A stretch of 64,000 nucleotides of DNA from Pantoea agglomerans (GTDB taxonomy: Bacteria; Pseudomonadota; Gammaproteobacteria; Enterobacterales; Enterobacteriaceae): contig NZ_CP090208.1 in NCBI RefSeq assembly GCF_021397715.1, positions 1 through 64,000 of the forward strand, read 5' to 3'. A program made the position numbers and the translations under genes. Within the stretch, counting starts at the first letter, position 1, and each line of letters opens with the position of its first letter. Below the pieces are notes generated by a model, which made no database searches, was not told the origin of the DNA, and was given only the letters and a program-made list of their open reading frames with translations. This document shows positions 35,272 through 47,094 of the stretch, one piece after another.

Positions 35272-35277
35272 TTTATC

Positions 35278-35306
35278 ACCGCGCCGGGGTCCGGCGCGGT
35301 CTTTTC
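35278..35306 (+). terminator. Intrinsic terminator of ybiU
   Basis: ACCGCGCCGG-GGT-CCGGCGCGGT followed by CTTTTCC. Confidence 0.88.
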
Positions 35307-35348
35307 CCTGTTAAACTGCAGCAACTGTTTTTTCTGCGAAACTGGCTT

Positions 35349-36098
35349 ATGAATCCGCGACATCATCAGATTATTCAACTGGTTAATACCCGGGGTACCA
35401 TTGCGGTCAGCGAGCTGGCACAGCTGACGGGTGTCTCTGAAGTAACGGTGCGTCAGGATCTTACTCTGCTGGAGCGCGATCGCTTACTGCGACGGGTCCA
35501 TGGCTCAGCACTGGCGCTCGACAGTGACAATGTGGGCACCCGCATGAATACCCGTTATCCGGTCAAACAGGCGCTGGCTAATCATGCCGCCAGCCTGGTG
35601 GCAGCCGGTGAGTCGGTGTTTATTGAAGGCGGCAGCACCAATGCCTTACTGGCGCGCGCGCTGGCGGATCGCAGCGACATTACGCTGATTACCGTCAGTC
35701 ATTACATCGCCCAGTTACTGCGTGAGGCCGCCTGTGAGGTGATTGTGCTGGGAGGCCTGCTGCAAAAAAGCAGTGAATCGATGGTCGGCCCGCTGACCCG
35801 TTACTGCATTCAGCAGATCCACTTTCATAAAGCGTTTGTCGGAATTGATGGCTGGCATCCGGAGAGCGGCTTCACCGGCCGCAATATGCTGCGCTGCGAT
35901 GTGGTGGATGCGGTGCTGGCGAAGGGCGTTGATAGCTATGCGCTGACTGACAGCTCGAAGTTTGGGCAGATTCAACCCTATCCGCTGTCGCCAGGCTATC
36001 AGGTCCGGCATCTGATCACTGATGATCAACTCGATGCCCTGACCCTTCAACAACTGAAGGAACGAGACATTGATGTGATTCAGGTCAGTCCCGACTAA
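35349..36098 (+). CDS. yciT: DeoR-family transcriptional regulator YciT
   Basis: 249 residues, same length as E. coli YciT and alike throughout: N-terminal helix-turn-helix (VSELAQLTGVSEVTVRQDLT), LRRVHGSALALDSDNV, then the sugar-phosphate-sensing domain with IEGGSTNALLARAL, GGLLQKSSESMVGPLTR and FVGIDGWHPESGFTGRNMLR. YciT is linked to osmotic control in E. coli. Its stop overlaps the ascG stop by a few bases in convergent arrangement, leaving no room for a separate terminator. Confidence 0.92.
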   Translation: MNPRHHQIIQLVNTRGTIAVSELAQLTGVSEVTVRQDLTLLERDRLLRRVHGSALALDSDNVGTRMNTRYPVKQALANHAASLVAAGESVFIEGGSTNALLARALADRSDITLITVSHYIAQLLREAACEVIVLGGLLQKSSESMVGPLTRYCIQQIHFHKAFVGIDGWHPESGFTGRNMLRCDVVDAVLAKGVDSYALTDSSKFGQIQPYPLSPGYQVRHLITDDQLDALTLQQLKERDIDVIQVSPD

Positions 36099-37114
36099 GC
36101 ACGGCGACCGGGCCCGTCAGAGAGTGAATCACGCAGTATCAGGCTGCCGCTGAACGGAGGCCTGGGCCGCCATTCCCCGCCATCCAGCATGTTCACCAGC
36201 CGGCCAATGGTTTCGTTAATCATTTCGGTGACCGGCAGTTTTACGCTCGACAGCGAGGGTGTGATATAGGGTGCCAGCGGAATATCGTCAAAGCCCATGA
36301 CTGAGACCTGTTGCGGTACCGCAATGCCGCATTCAGTCAGCCGCTTGATAGCCCCAATTGCCATCTCATCGTTGCTGGCGACTATCGCGCTGAACGCCAC
36401 GCCGCGCGCCAGCAGGTGATCCACCGCAACCATGCCGCTCTGTGCGGTCCACTTCCCTGTCACAATCCGCTGCGGCTCAGCCGGAATATCTGCCGCCTTC
36501 AGCGCAGCCTGATAACCGGACAGCCGTTCCATGCCGGTCGGAGAATCCAGCGAACCGGTAATAAACGCAATATCCCGATGACCGTGAGTGACCAGATGCG
36601 TCACCGCGCTGGCGCTGGTCGCGTGCTGATCGACATAAATGCAGTAGCTGTCATTGACGCGCAGGCGGCGATTGATCACCAGAATCGGCTGGCGGTGCTG
36701 GGAAATTATGGCATCCAGCGCATCGATAGAGAGAAAACGCGGATAAATAATAATGCCGTCACAGCGCAGATCGAGCAGGAACTGGATCGCTTCCCGCTCC
36801 TGCTCAGCGGTATGTTTACCATCGGCCAGAATAAGCTGACGGCCCTGCTGTTCCATCATCCGCGCCGAATGCGCCATCAGTTCAGCAAAGTAACTGCCGC
36901 TATACAGCGTATTGGTGATCACCAGCCCAATGGTCTGGCTGGACTGGGTCGCCAGATTACGCGCCAGCAGATTAGGCCGGTAGTCGGTTTCAGCAATCGC
37001 CTGTAGCACCCGTTCGCGCTTCTCCTGACCGACATAGCCATTACCGGACAGTACCCGTGACACGGTGGCTTTCGACACACCCGCCCGAGCTGCTACATCC
37101 TGAATCGTTGCCAT
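36095..37114 (-). CDS. ascG: LacI-family repressor AscG
   Basis: 339 residues. DNA-binding headpiece ATIQDVAARAGVSKATVSRV with hinge NLLARNLATQSSQTIGLV; ligand domain with TNTLYSGSYFAELMAHSARM, EAIQFLLDLRCDGIIIYPRF and VMGFDDIPLAPYITPSLSSV. It is closely similar to E. coli AscG, the repressor of the asc beta-glucoside operon. It is divergent from ascF, with a palindromic operator between. Confidence 0.93.
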   Translation of the reverse strand: MATIQDVAARAGVSKATVSRVLSGNGYVGQEKRERVLQAIAETDYRPNLLARNLATQSSQTIGLVITNTLYSGSYFAELMAHSARMMEQQGRQLILADGKHTAEQEREAIQFLLDLRCDGIIIYPRFLSIDALDAIISQHRQPILVINRRLRVNDSYCIYVDQHATSASAVTHLVTHGHRDIAFITGSLDSPTGMERLSGYQAALKAADIPAEPQRIVTGKWTAQSGMVAVDHLLARGVAFSAIVASNDEMAIGAIKRLTECGIAVPQQVSVMGFDDIPLAPYITPSLSSVKLPVTEMINETIGRLVNMLDGGEWRPRPPFSGSLILRDSLSDGPGRRA

Positions 37115-37213
37115 TTAACCTGCTCCTTTACTGCGCATGATTGCAGTCTACCTAAGCCTCTCATTGTTGGAAATATTTTCGCTGGCGTAACCGCGCCCGA
37201 CTCACGATTTCGT

Positions 37214-37229
37214 GGTGAGCTACATCACA
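37214..37229. promoter_or_regulatory. CRP-like site upstream of ascF
   Basis: GGTGAGCTACATCACA fits TGTGA-N6-TCACA with one mismatch, about 75 bp upstream of the AscG operator. It suggests catabolite control of ascFB and possibly ascG. Confidence 0.6.
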
Positions 37230-37289
37230 AAATTTAAAAGTGGTGATTTTTAGCACTTGTCGCCGTCAGTAAAGATCTTCATGATTTTG

Positions 37290-37303
37290 TGAAACCGGTT
37301 TCC
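37290..37303. promoter_or_regulatory. AscG operator
   Basis: TGAAACCGGTTTCC, a near-perfect palindrome centred on CCGG, as bound by LacI-family repressors and essentially the E. coli AscG site. It lies 67 bp before ascF in the divergent region. Confidence 0.8.
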
Positions 37304-37369
37304 TATTCGCCGCTGACACAGGGCAAAAAAACATAACACTGACCGATTACCCTACAGAGAAGATCCCCC

Positions 37370-40281
<2,912 letters not shown>

Positions 40282-40300
40282 CAACGTCACTGGCTTAGCC

Positions 40301-40323
40301 CGCTAAACCGCAGCGGTTTAGCG
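40301..40323 (+). terminator. Hairpin after ascB
   Basis: CGCTAAACCG-CAG-CGGTTTAGCG, a 10-bp perfect stem, 19 bp past the ascB stop. No T run follows, so it may be a processing or rho-assisted stop. Confidence 0.65.
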
Positions 40324-40389
40324 GTGCCATCGGCTGTTGCAGGCCGGCGGCGTGCCGTTGTATTCCGCTGACAATTATCGTATAACAAA

Positions 40390-40475
40390 CGTCTCCGAGG
40401 GGTGTCCTGTTATGGGCTGAGATGGTGCAAACCGAACCCTTTGAACCTGATCTGGGTCATGCCAGCGAAGGGACG
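40390..40475 (+). ncRNA. TPP riboswitch aptamer (THI box)
   Basis: Contains the conserved thi-box parts in order: GAGGGGTG, GGGCTGAGA, ACCCTTTGAACCTGATCTGG, then TCATGCCAGCGAAGGGA. CGTCTC (40390-40395) pairs with GGGACG (40470-40475) as stem P1. It controls the downstream tenA-thiZXY operon by binding thiamin pyrophosphate. Confidence 0.95.
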
Positions 40476-40534
40476 GGTCGGCAGAGTCTTCTGCAACATC
40501 TCCTGCATCATTGCCTGTTCTTCACCGTATGCCC

Positions 40535-40584
40535 GGATCTCCCTGAGTTAACACTTTTCGTTAACCAACAGTCACTGGAGATCC
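40535..40584 (+). promoter_or_regulatory. Expression platform: ribosome-binding-site sequestering hairpin
   Basis: GGATCTCC (40535-40542) is complementary to GGAGATCC (40577-40584), which includes the GGAG site of tenA. Inside it, GTTAAC (40547-40552) pairs with GTTAAC (40560-40565). No intrinsic terminator is seen between aptamer and gene, so ligand control is probably at translation. Confidence 0.75.
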
Positions 40585-40585
40585 C

Positions 40586-41281
40586 ATGTCACTTTCACTT
40601 TTTGAAACCGGCTTTTATGGCCGCCTGCGACAACGGGCTGGCGATCACTGGCACGCCTATGTCTCTCACGATTTTGTACAGCAGCTCGCTCAGGGCACGC
40701 TGCCAGCGGCCGCCTTTCGTCATTACCTTACCCAGGATTATCTGTTCCTGCTGCATTTTGCCCGCGCCTATGGGCTGCTGGTCAGCAAACTGCACGATCC
40801 GGTCGCGCTGCGAACCGCAACGGCCTCTCTCAATGCCATCGTCAATGAACTGCCGCTGCATCGGGCTTACTGCCAGCAATGGGGGATCAGCGAAGCCGCG
40901 CTGCTCAGTCAGACCGAAGCGGTTGAAACATTCAACTACACCCGCTACGTGCTGGATGTCGGCCACAGTGGAGATGCGCTGGAGCTGCTGACCGTGCTGA
41001 TGCCGTGCGTTGCAGGCTATGCCGAAATCGGCCTGAGGCTGTTACAGGCTCCCGCCACGCTGTTCGACGGTAATCCTTATGCCGCCTGGATAGAGAATTA
41101 TGGCGATGCCGATTATCTGGCAGGCGTCAGAGCCTCACTGGAACTGTTCGAAACGCTGGCCCGGCAGCGCGCCGGCGCAGCGCGTTTTGAACGGCTGGCA
41201 ACCCTCTTCACCACCGCCACCCAACTGGAATCTGCCTTCTGGCAGATGGGGCTCAATCATCAATCCCCTTTGTCACCATGA
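40586..41281 (+). CDS. tenA: TenA-family thiaminase II / aminopyrimidine aminohydrolase
   Basis: 231 residues of the TenA fold. HYLTQDYLFLLHFARAYGLL and the active-site Cys141 in LMPCVAGYAEIG are family marks, with the C-terminal acidic residue in TQLESAFWQMG. TenA hydrolyses degraded thiamin pyrimidines to hydroxymethylpyrimidine for salvage. It is the first gene after a TPP riboswitch and overlaps the next gene (ATGA at 41278), so the whole operon serves thiamin salvage. Confidence 0.92.
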   Translation: MSLSLFETGFYGRLRQRAGDHWHAYVSHDFVQQLAQGTLPAAAFRHYLTQDYLFLLHFARAYGLLVSKLHDPVALRTATASLNAIVNELPLHRAYCQQWGISEAALLSQTEAVETFNYTRYVLDVGHSGDALELLTVLMPCVAGYAEIGLRLLQAPATLFDGNPYAAWIENYGDADYLAGVRASLELFETLARQRAGAARFERLATLFTTATQLESAFWQMGLNHQSPLSP

Positions 41282-42024
41282 GCGACTCAGGAGCATTACT
41301 GCCGCCCGGCATCTCAATCCGTGACCTTTGCGTCGATTTTGCCGCGCATCGGCTGTTTGACCGGCTCAGTCTGGAGATTCTCCCGGCAAGTTTCACTGCC
41401 CTGCTCGGTGCCAGCGGTATCGGAAAGAGTACCTTGATGCGCGTCATCGCTGGCCTGACGCCGCCGACATCCGGAGTGATTAGCGGCAGTGATGGCCTGC
41501 CGCTGGCTGGCCGGATCGCCTGGATGGGCCAGCAGGATTTGCTCTATCCGTGGCTGAGCATTGAGCAAAATGTCTGCCTTGCCAGCCGTCTGAAGGGTGA
41601 AAAACCGGACCGCCTCTGGGCGCAACATCTGCTGGAGCGGGTAGGTCTCCATCGTCACGCAACGGCGCGGCCCGCGACGCTCTCCGGCGGGATGCGGCAA
41701 CGGGCTGCGCTGGCCCGCACGCTGTATGCGCGCAAACCGATCGTCCTGATGGATGAGCCTTTTTCCGCACTTGATGCCCTGACCCGCCATCAGATTCAGA
41801 CACTGGCGGCGGAGGTGCTGGCACATCATACCGTTTTGCTGATCACCCATGATGCGGCGGAAGCCTGTCGGCTGAGCCATCAGATGCTGATACTCAGCGC
41901 CTCCGGTCTGGAATCCTGTCAGCCGTTGCCGGGCCAGCCGCCGCGCGTGCCGAACGATATCGGCGTCATAGAGAGTCAGGCAGCCCTACTGCAAAAACTG
42001 TCACTGTCAGAGGTGGCCGGATGA
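41278..42024 (+). CDS. thiZ: ABC transporter ATP-binding protein (ThiZ-like)
   Basis: 248 residues. Walker A GASGIGKSTLMRVI, signature LSGGMRQRAALARTL, Walker B PIVLMDEPFSALDAL and the H-loop LLITHDAAEA are all intact. Within the riboswitch-controlled operon it powers uptake of a pyrimidine thiamin precursor (hydroxymethylpyrimidine or formyl-aminopyrimidine). It overlaps both neighbours by 4 bp. Confidence 0.9.
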   Translation: MSDSGALLPPGISIRDLCVDFAAHRLFDRLSLEILPASFTALLGASGIGKSTLMRVIAGLTPPTSGVISGSDGLPLAGRIAWMGQQDLLYPWLSIEQNVCLASRLKGEKPDRLWAQHLLERVGLHRHATARPATLSGGMRQRAALARTLYARKPIVLMDEPFSALDALTRHQIQTLAAEVLAHHTVLLITHDAAEACRLSHQMLILSASGLESCQPLPGQPPRVPNDIGVIESQAALLQKLSLSEVAG

Positions 42025-42785
42025 AACAGCTTAACGGTTTAGCCAGAATGTGGCGCGGCATCACCCTGTTTAGTGGACTGATTGCGCTGTGGTGGCTGAT
42101 CACCCTGACGTCGATTCCGGCGTTTCTGCTGCCTTCGCCCGTTGCGGTGGCACAGGCGTTATGGGCGAACAAAGCCTGGCTCGGCTATCACAGCCTGATT
42201 ACCCTCACCGAGATCCTCTGCGGGATGATCACCGGCATCGCGCTCGGCGCTCTGCTGGCGCTGGGCATGACGTTTTCGCCGCGTCTGCAACGCTGGATGA
42301 TGCCGCTGGTCCTCACCAGCCAGGCGATTCCGGTGTTTGCGCTGGCTCCGCTGCTGGTGCTGTGGTTTGGCTTTGGCATGAGCGCCAAAGTGGCAATGGC
42401 GGTGCTGGTGATTTTCTTTCCGGTAACTTCGGCCTTTTATGATGGTCTGCGGCGCGCACCAACCGGCTATCTGGATCTGGCGCAGACGCTGGGCGCATCA
42501 CGCGCATCGCAACTGCGTCACGTCCGGCTGTTAGCTGCGTTGCCTGCCTTAGCCACCGGATTACGAATGGCGGCGGCGGTGGCGCCGATTGGCGCGATCA
42601 TTGGCGAATGGGTGGGTTCGGCAGAAGGTCTGGGCTATGTGATGCTGAACGCCAATGCCCGGATGCAGAGCGATATCTGTTTTGCTGCGCTGTTTATTCT
42701 GGTGCTGATGACGCTGGCGCTATGGCTGGCCGTCGATGCCCTGCTTCACCGCCTGATCGACTGGGCTCCTGAGAGTGCCTCATGA
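42021..42785 (+). CDS. thiX: ABC transporter permease (ThiX-like)
   Basis: 254 residues with six membrane helices and the EAA loop (LDLAQTLGASRASQLRHVRL), like the nitrate/taurine/pyrimidine class of permeases. IALWWLITLTSIPAFLLPSP at the N-terminus is typical. Its position between ThiZ- and ThiY-like genes marks it as the membrane channel of the importer. Confidence 0.9.
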   Translation: MKQLNGLARMWRGITLFSGLIALWWLITLTSIPAFLLPSPVAVAQALWANKAWLGYHSLITLTEILCGMITGIALGALLALGMTFSPRLQRWMMPLVLTSQAIPVFALAPLLVLWFGFGMSAKVAMAVLVIFFPVTSAFYDGLRRAPTGYLDLAQTLGASRASQLRHVRLLAALPALATGLRMAAAVAPIGAIIGEWVGSAEGLGYVMLNANARMQSDICFAALFILVLMTLALWLAVDALLHRLIDWAPESAS

Positions 42786-43744
42786 CCTCTAATCTGCGAG
42801 ATAAACCAATGCTAAAACCTGTTCTGTCAGCGCTGATGATCAGCGCCGCCCTCTCCAGCCCGCTGCATGCGGCGGAAAAACTGACCCTGATGCTCGACTG
42901 GTATATCAATCCGGACCATGCGCCGATTATGGTGGCGCAGCAAACCGGCGCGTTTAAAGCGGAAGGACTGGAGGTAACGATCGTGCCGCCCTCCGATCCG
43001 TCACTGCCGCCGCGACTGGTGGCGGCGAAGCAGGCGGACCTGGCCATAACCTATCAGCCGCAGCTGCACTTTTTTGCCGATCAGGGTTTGCCGCTGATGC
43101 GGGTCGGCACGCTAATCAATACCCCGCTGAATACCCTGATTACTCTGGATAAGACCGTGAAAAAACCGTCTGATTTGAAGGGAAAGCGGATTGGCTATTC
43201 GGTTAGTGGCATTGAACAGGCGACGCTCGATACCATGCTGCAGCACGACGGCGTGAAGTCCAGCGAGGTACAGCTGATCAACGTTAACTTCCAGCTGACC
43301 AGCGCGCTGCTGACCGGCAAAGTCGACGCGGTTATTGGCGGCTATCGCAATATCGAAGCGCTTGAAATCAGGCTACAGGGTAAACAGCCGGTGGTGTTTA
43401 ACGTTGAGGATTATGGCGTTCCCGCCTATGACGAGCTGATTATTGTCGCTAACCGCGACAACGCGCATTCGGAGAAAATTAAGAAGTTTATGCGGGCGCT
43501 AAAACGGGGTGTGGCAGAATTAAAAGCGCATCCGGAAGCCAGCTGGCAGGCGTTTGCTGGCGCGCATCCTGAACTGAATACGCCGTTAAATCATCAGGCG
43601 TGGCGGGCCTCACTGCCGCTGTTTGCAGACGACCCGGTTAAGCTGGACCGCGCCCGTTATCAGGCCTATGAGCAATTTTTATATGATAACCATCTGATCA
43701 AGCAAATCACCCCGGTTGAGCACTACGCCATCGGCGGTGACTGA
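42782..43744 (+). CDS. thiY: ABC transporter substrate-binding protein, NMT1/THI5-like (ThiY-like)
   Basis: 320 residues by the overlapping ATGA start at 42782; an ATG at 42809 gives a cleaner signal peptide (MLKPVLSALMISAALSSPLH). The mature protein is of the NMT1/THI5-like class (LTLMLDWYINPDHAPIMVAQ, GLPLMRVGTLINTPLNTL, GYRNIEALEIRLQGKQP), which binds pyrimidine precursors of thiamin in the periplasm. It is the last gene of the operon, closed by a strong terminator. Confidence 0.9.
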   Translation: MTSNLRDKPMLKPVLSALMISAALSSPLHAAEKLTLMLDWYINPDHAPIMVAQQTGAFKAEGLEVTIVPPSDPSLPPRLVAAKQADLAITYQPQLHFFADQGLPLMRVGTLINTPLNTLITLDKTVKKPSDLKGKRIGYSVSGIEQATLDTMLQHDGVKSSEVQLINVNFQLTSALLTGKVDAVIGGYRNIEALEIRLQGKQPVVFNVEDYGVPAYDELIIVANRDNAHSEKIKKFMRALKRGVAELKAHPEASWQAFAGAHPELNTPLNHQAWRASLPLFADDPVKLDRARYQAYEQFLYDNHLIKQITPVEHYAIGGD

Positions 43745-43749
43745 CCGAT

Positions 43750-43777
43750 GAAGCCCGCAGCGGTGGCTGCGGGCTTC
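43750..43777. terminator. Bidirectional terminator between thiY and the EAL-domain gene
   Basis: GAAGCCCGCAGC-GGTG-GCTGCGGGCTTC, a 12-bp perfect stem between converging genes. No long T run on either side. Confidence 0.8.
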
Positions 43778-43780
43778 ACA

Positions 43781-45553
43781 TCAGAGCGGTTTCTGATACA
43801 GCCAGTGCTCAATATCACTGGCGGGCAGCGGTTTAGAGAAGAAGTAGCCCTGAATTTGATCGCATCCGTACTCCTTCAGTAACCCCAGCGTTGCCTCAGT
43901 CTCAACCCCTTCAGCCAGCACGGTATAATTCAGCTCTTTCAGCATCTGAATAATCCGTTTGACGATGATTTTTGACGAGTCATCTTCCGCCATCCGGGAA
44001 ATCAGCGACATGTCGATTTTGATCACGTCCAGCGGAATATCCTGCAGGTAGCTGATGTTACTGTAGCCGGTACCAAAGTCATCCAGCGAGATGACAAAGC
44101 CGTGCGATTTCAGCGCTTCCAGGCCATGAATAGCGATGTTATTCCCGGTGATCAGCTCATTTTCCAGACACTCTATGCCAATAACCGAGGCGGGCAGTTG
44201 CGCTGCCTGCAGTTTCGCCACCAGCGAATCGGCAAACTCTTTTTTCGAGAAATCCCGCTCGCTGACGTTAATCGACACCGGAATCAGGGTGTATTCACGG
44301 TTCCAGCGCGCCAGCTGATCGATAACATGGTCGATGACCCAGTTAGTCAGATCGGAAATCAGGTTGGTTTTGCCGGCTAAGGGGACGAACTCCGACGGGA
44401 ACAGTTCGCCACGTTCTGCATGATGCCAGCGAATCAGGGCTTCCAGCCCCACCGTCTTGCCACTTTTCAGGCAGACTTTGGGCTGATAAGCCAGGTAGAG
44501 ACCTTCATCTTTTTTCAGCGCCAGCGCCAGATCGTTCATGATCATGAAATCTTCAGTCCGGCGGGTATCGTAGCTCTCATCAAAAGACATTGTGCTGATA
44601 CCTTCATCAATCGCTTCATGCAGCGCACTGACCGCCTGACGGACCATCTCATTGGCACTGACCTGACCGGGTACAAAATCAGTTTCGCCGGTAAAAATAT
44701 CCAGATCGAGGGTGATATTTTCTGCCAGATCCGCCTTCATCCCCTGCAGCACCTCAATCATGCTGTGTGCGGTATAGCGACCTGACCAGGGCTGGATCAC
44801 CGCAAAACGGCCGGGCGCGAATGAGTAAAGCGTTTCGCCCGCAGGCAAATCAAGCCGCGCAGTGACCTGCTCCGCCATCTGTCGCAGCAGTTTTTCCATC
44901 GGCGCGATGCCCACGGTGCGCGACAATTCATAGGCGCGTGGGATATCGATGCAGTCGATCAGGATCAGACGAAAGCGACTGTGGGGTGCGGTGACCGACA
45001 GTTGCTGAATATCGCGGATCAGCCGTGGCCGGTTAGGCAGATGGGTGATGACATCGGCGAAACCGGCATTGTTCCAGGCATCGAGAAACGAGGTCACCAG
45101 TCTGGCCAGCAGCTTCAGCGTGTCGAGCTTCTCTGCACAAAACGAATGCGGCTGAGTGTCAGTGACGCACAACGTACCCAGCACCGCACCGTCGAGGTTC
45201 TCAAGCGAAACCCCGGCGTAGAAACGGATATGCGGCTCACCTTCCACAAACGGGTGCACAGCAAAGCGTGAATCCAGCAGAGTGTCGAACACCACCAGAT
45301 GCCCTTCGCCATCAATAACGTGGCGGCACAGGGACTCATCGCGGGTCGACTGTTTTAGGTCGAAATTGCGCGAGGCCTTAATATATTGATTATGGTCGTC
45401 AATAATCGAAATAAAACTGCCGGAGATCCCTAATACCTGGCTGGCCAGATGAACAAATTTCTCCAGCACCTGATCGCGGGTTTCATCAGGTGACAAGAGT
45501 GCTTTGACCGCCTTGAGACGTTTTTCGTCACTGCCATTTTGATCGTTATGCAC
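43781..45553 (-). CDS. GAF - degenerate GGDEF - EAL protein (c-di-GMP phosphodiesterase candidate)
   Basis: 590 residues, no membrane helix. GAF-type sensor at about 20-165 (SFISIIDDHNQYIKASRNFD). The GGDEF-like region (about 170-330) has lost its signature: the corresponding loop reads SFAPGRFAVIQ, so cyclase activity is unlikely. The EAL domain (about 345-585) keeps GLEALIRW, INVSERDF, SLDDFGTGYSNISYL, IKIDMSL and LAEGVET, so phosphodiesterase activity is plausible. Expected role: lowering c-di-GMP in response to a small molecule or redox cue. Confidence 0.88.
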   Translation of the reverse strand: MHNDQNGSDEKRLKAVKALLSPDETRDQVLEKFVHLASQVLGISGSFISIIDDHNQYIKASRNFDLKQSTRDESLCRHVIDGEGHLVVFDTLLDSRFAVHPFVEGEPHIRFYAGVSLENLDGAVLGTLCVTDTQPHSFCAEKLDTLKLLARLVTSFLDAWNNAGFADVITHLPNRPRLIRDIQQLSVTAPHSRFRLILIDCIDIPRAYELSRTVGIAPMEKLLRQMAEQVTARLDLPAGETLYSFAPGRFAVIQPWSGRYTAHSMIEVLQGMKADLAENITLDLDIFTGETDFVPGQVSANEMVRQAVSALHEAIDEGISTMSFDESYDTRRTEDFMIMNDLALALKKDEGLYLAYQPKVCLKSGKTVGLEALIRWHHAERGELFPSEFVPLAGKTNLISDLTNWVIDHVIDQLARWNREYTLIPVSINVSERDFSKKEFADSLVAKLQAAQLPASVIGIECLENELITGNNIAIHGLEALKSHGFVISLDDFGTGYSNISYLQDIPLDVIKIDMSLISRMAEDDSSKIIVKRIIQMLKELNYTVLAEGVETEATLGLLKEYGCDQIQGYFFSKPLPASDIEHWLYQKPL

Positions 45554-45717
45554 TGAAATATCCCCTATACAGGCGCAAAACCGAAAATAATCTCGCTTAA
45601 TAAGACTTAATTAGCGCCCAAATTTCAGACAGGTAGCGATGCAGGCTGACATTAATTTCAGCGTGAAACAGTGTCGCATGATATCTGATCGCTGTCGAAA
45701 CCATTTACTTCTTTCCT

Positions 45718-46929
45718 TTACTTGTGCAACAGCGGCGTTTCAGTACGGAAACCCAGCCCAATCAGTCGGCCAAAGACAAAACGCAGAAACGGCAGGCGGC
45801 GGATTATCGCCGGGATTTTACTGCCCTGGGTCGATTTGCGTCTGGCCTTATTACGGCTCATTTTAATTTGCAGGAATTGCGTCGCCACCGTGGGAAATTG
45901 CCGACGCTGCTGGACCTTTTCCAGATCGCGCAGCGTCAGTTCACCGGCCAGCAGCGGCCCGGTAAGCAGATTAGCCGTCGCCACCGCGTCCTGAATCGCC
46001 AGATTGACGCCAACGCCACCAATCGGTGACATCGCATGAGCGGCATCACCAATGCATAACACGCCAGGCCGGGCCCACTTATCCAGCCGGTCAATGCGAA
46101 TCGACAGCAGCTTAAACTGATCCCAGTGAGTGATTTCGTTGATGCGTCCGGCACCAAACGGCGAAATCGCCGCAACCTCAGCAAGAAAAGTCTCAAGGCC
46201 GGCGGCTTTTTTCGTCTCAAATTCGCCTTTCGGAATCGTCAGGCCGCACTGCCAGTAGTCACCGCGATCGATCACGATAAAGTTTTGCCGCGGACCTTTG
46301 TGTCCCATGCCAGACACAGGATCGTCTGGCTGTTTGCTCAGCCGGAACCAGATAACATCACGCGCAACGCCGAATGTCTGGCTGGTGAGTGCGGCTCGCG
46401 CTCTGACCTGTGAGTGACGACCATCGGCGCCGATCACCACTTTGCAGCGGATATGCAGTTGCTGGTCGCCGCGGCTGGCGATCACGCCGCTGACGCTGTC
46501 ATGATCGTAGAGAAAATCTTCAAACGCCGTTGATTGCAGCAGCGTAAAACCGGGGTAGCGGGCGCTTTCTGCCGCAAGGAAATTCAGGAAATCCCACTGC
46601 GGCATAAAGGCGATAAAACGGCACTGCACCGGCAGTCGCGAGAAATCCGCCATGGTGATGTTCTGGCCCGCGATCTCCGCCTCCAGTTTTTCCGCGCGCT
46701 GATGCGGCAGCTTCAGTAAACCTTCTAATAAACCGAGCGCAGCCATGATCTCCAGCGTCGAGGGATGAATGGTGTCGCCGCGAAAATCGTGCAGGAAATC
46801 GGCGTGCTTTTCGATGACGACGACCCGAAGACCCGCACGGGCAAACAGATAGCCCAGCATTAATCCGGCCGGGCCGCCGCCGACGATACAACAATCTGCG
46901 GCGAGAATTTCAGTGGAATGTGGCTGCAT
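45718..46929 (-). CDS. FAD-dependent monooxygenase (PHBH-like)
   Basis: 403 residues; GGGAGCAGAG precedes the ATG at 46929. FAD motifs: CCIVGGGPAGLMLGYLFARA (GxGxxG), VVIGADGRHSQVR (DG motif), and VLCIGDAAHAMSPIGGVGVN (GD motif). It belongs to the flavoprotein aromatic hydroxylase group; the substrate is not evident. A basic C-terminal tail (MSRNKARRKSTQ) is typical of the enterobacterial branch. It is divergent from yicS. Confidence 0.87.
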   Translation of the reverse strand: MQPHSTEILAADCCIVGGGPAGLMLGYLFARAGLRVVVIEKHADFLHDFRGDTIHPSTLEIMAALGLLEGLLKLPHQRAEKLEAEIAGQNITMADFSRLPVQCRFIAFMPQWDFLNFLAAESARYPGFTLLQSTAFEDFLYDHDSVSGVIASRGDQQLHIRCKVVIGADGRHSQVRARAALTSQTFGVARDVIWFRLSKQPDDPVSGMGHKGPRQNFIVIDRGDYWQCGLTIPKGEFETKKAAGLETFLAEVAAISPFGAGRINEITHWDQFKLLSIRIDRLDKWARPGVLCIGDAAHAMSPIGGVGVNLAIQDAVATANLLTGPLLAGELTLRDLEKVQQRRQFPTVATQFLQIKMSRNKARRKSTQGSKIPAIIRRLPFLRFVFGRLIGLGFRTETPLLHK

Positions 46930-47094
46930 CTCTGCTCCCTGTAGCGCCAGTATTGCTATGATTAGTGAGTCAATTGCGGCTCGTTGACTGCAATCCGTTA
47001 ACGATATTGCTTTCAGGCTAATCACTCATCGCAATGAGTGCTAACTGAAAACGGCTGAAGACCTGCTCAGATCTGCAATCCTCCGGAGATCATC

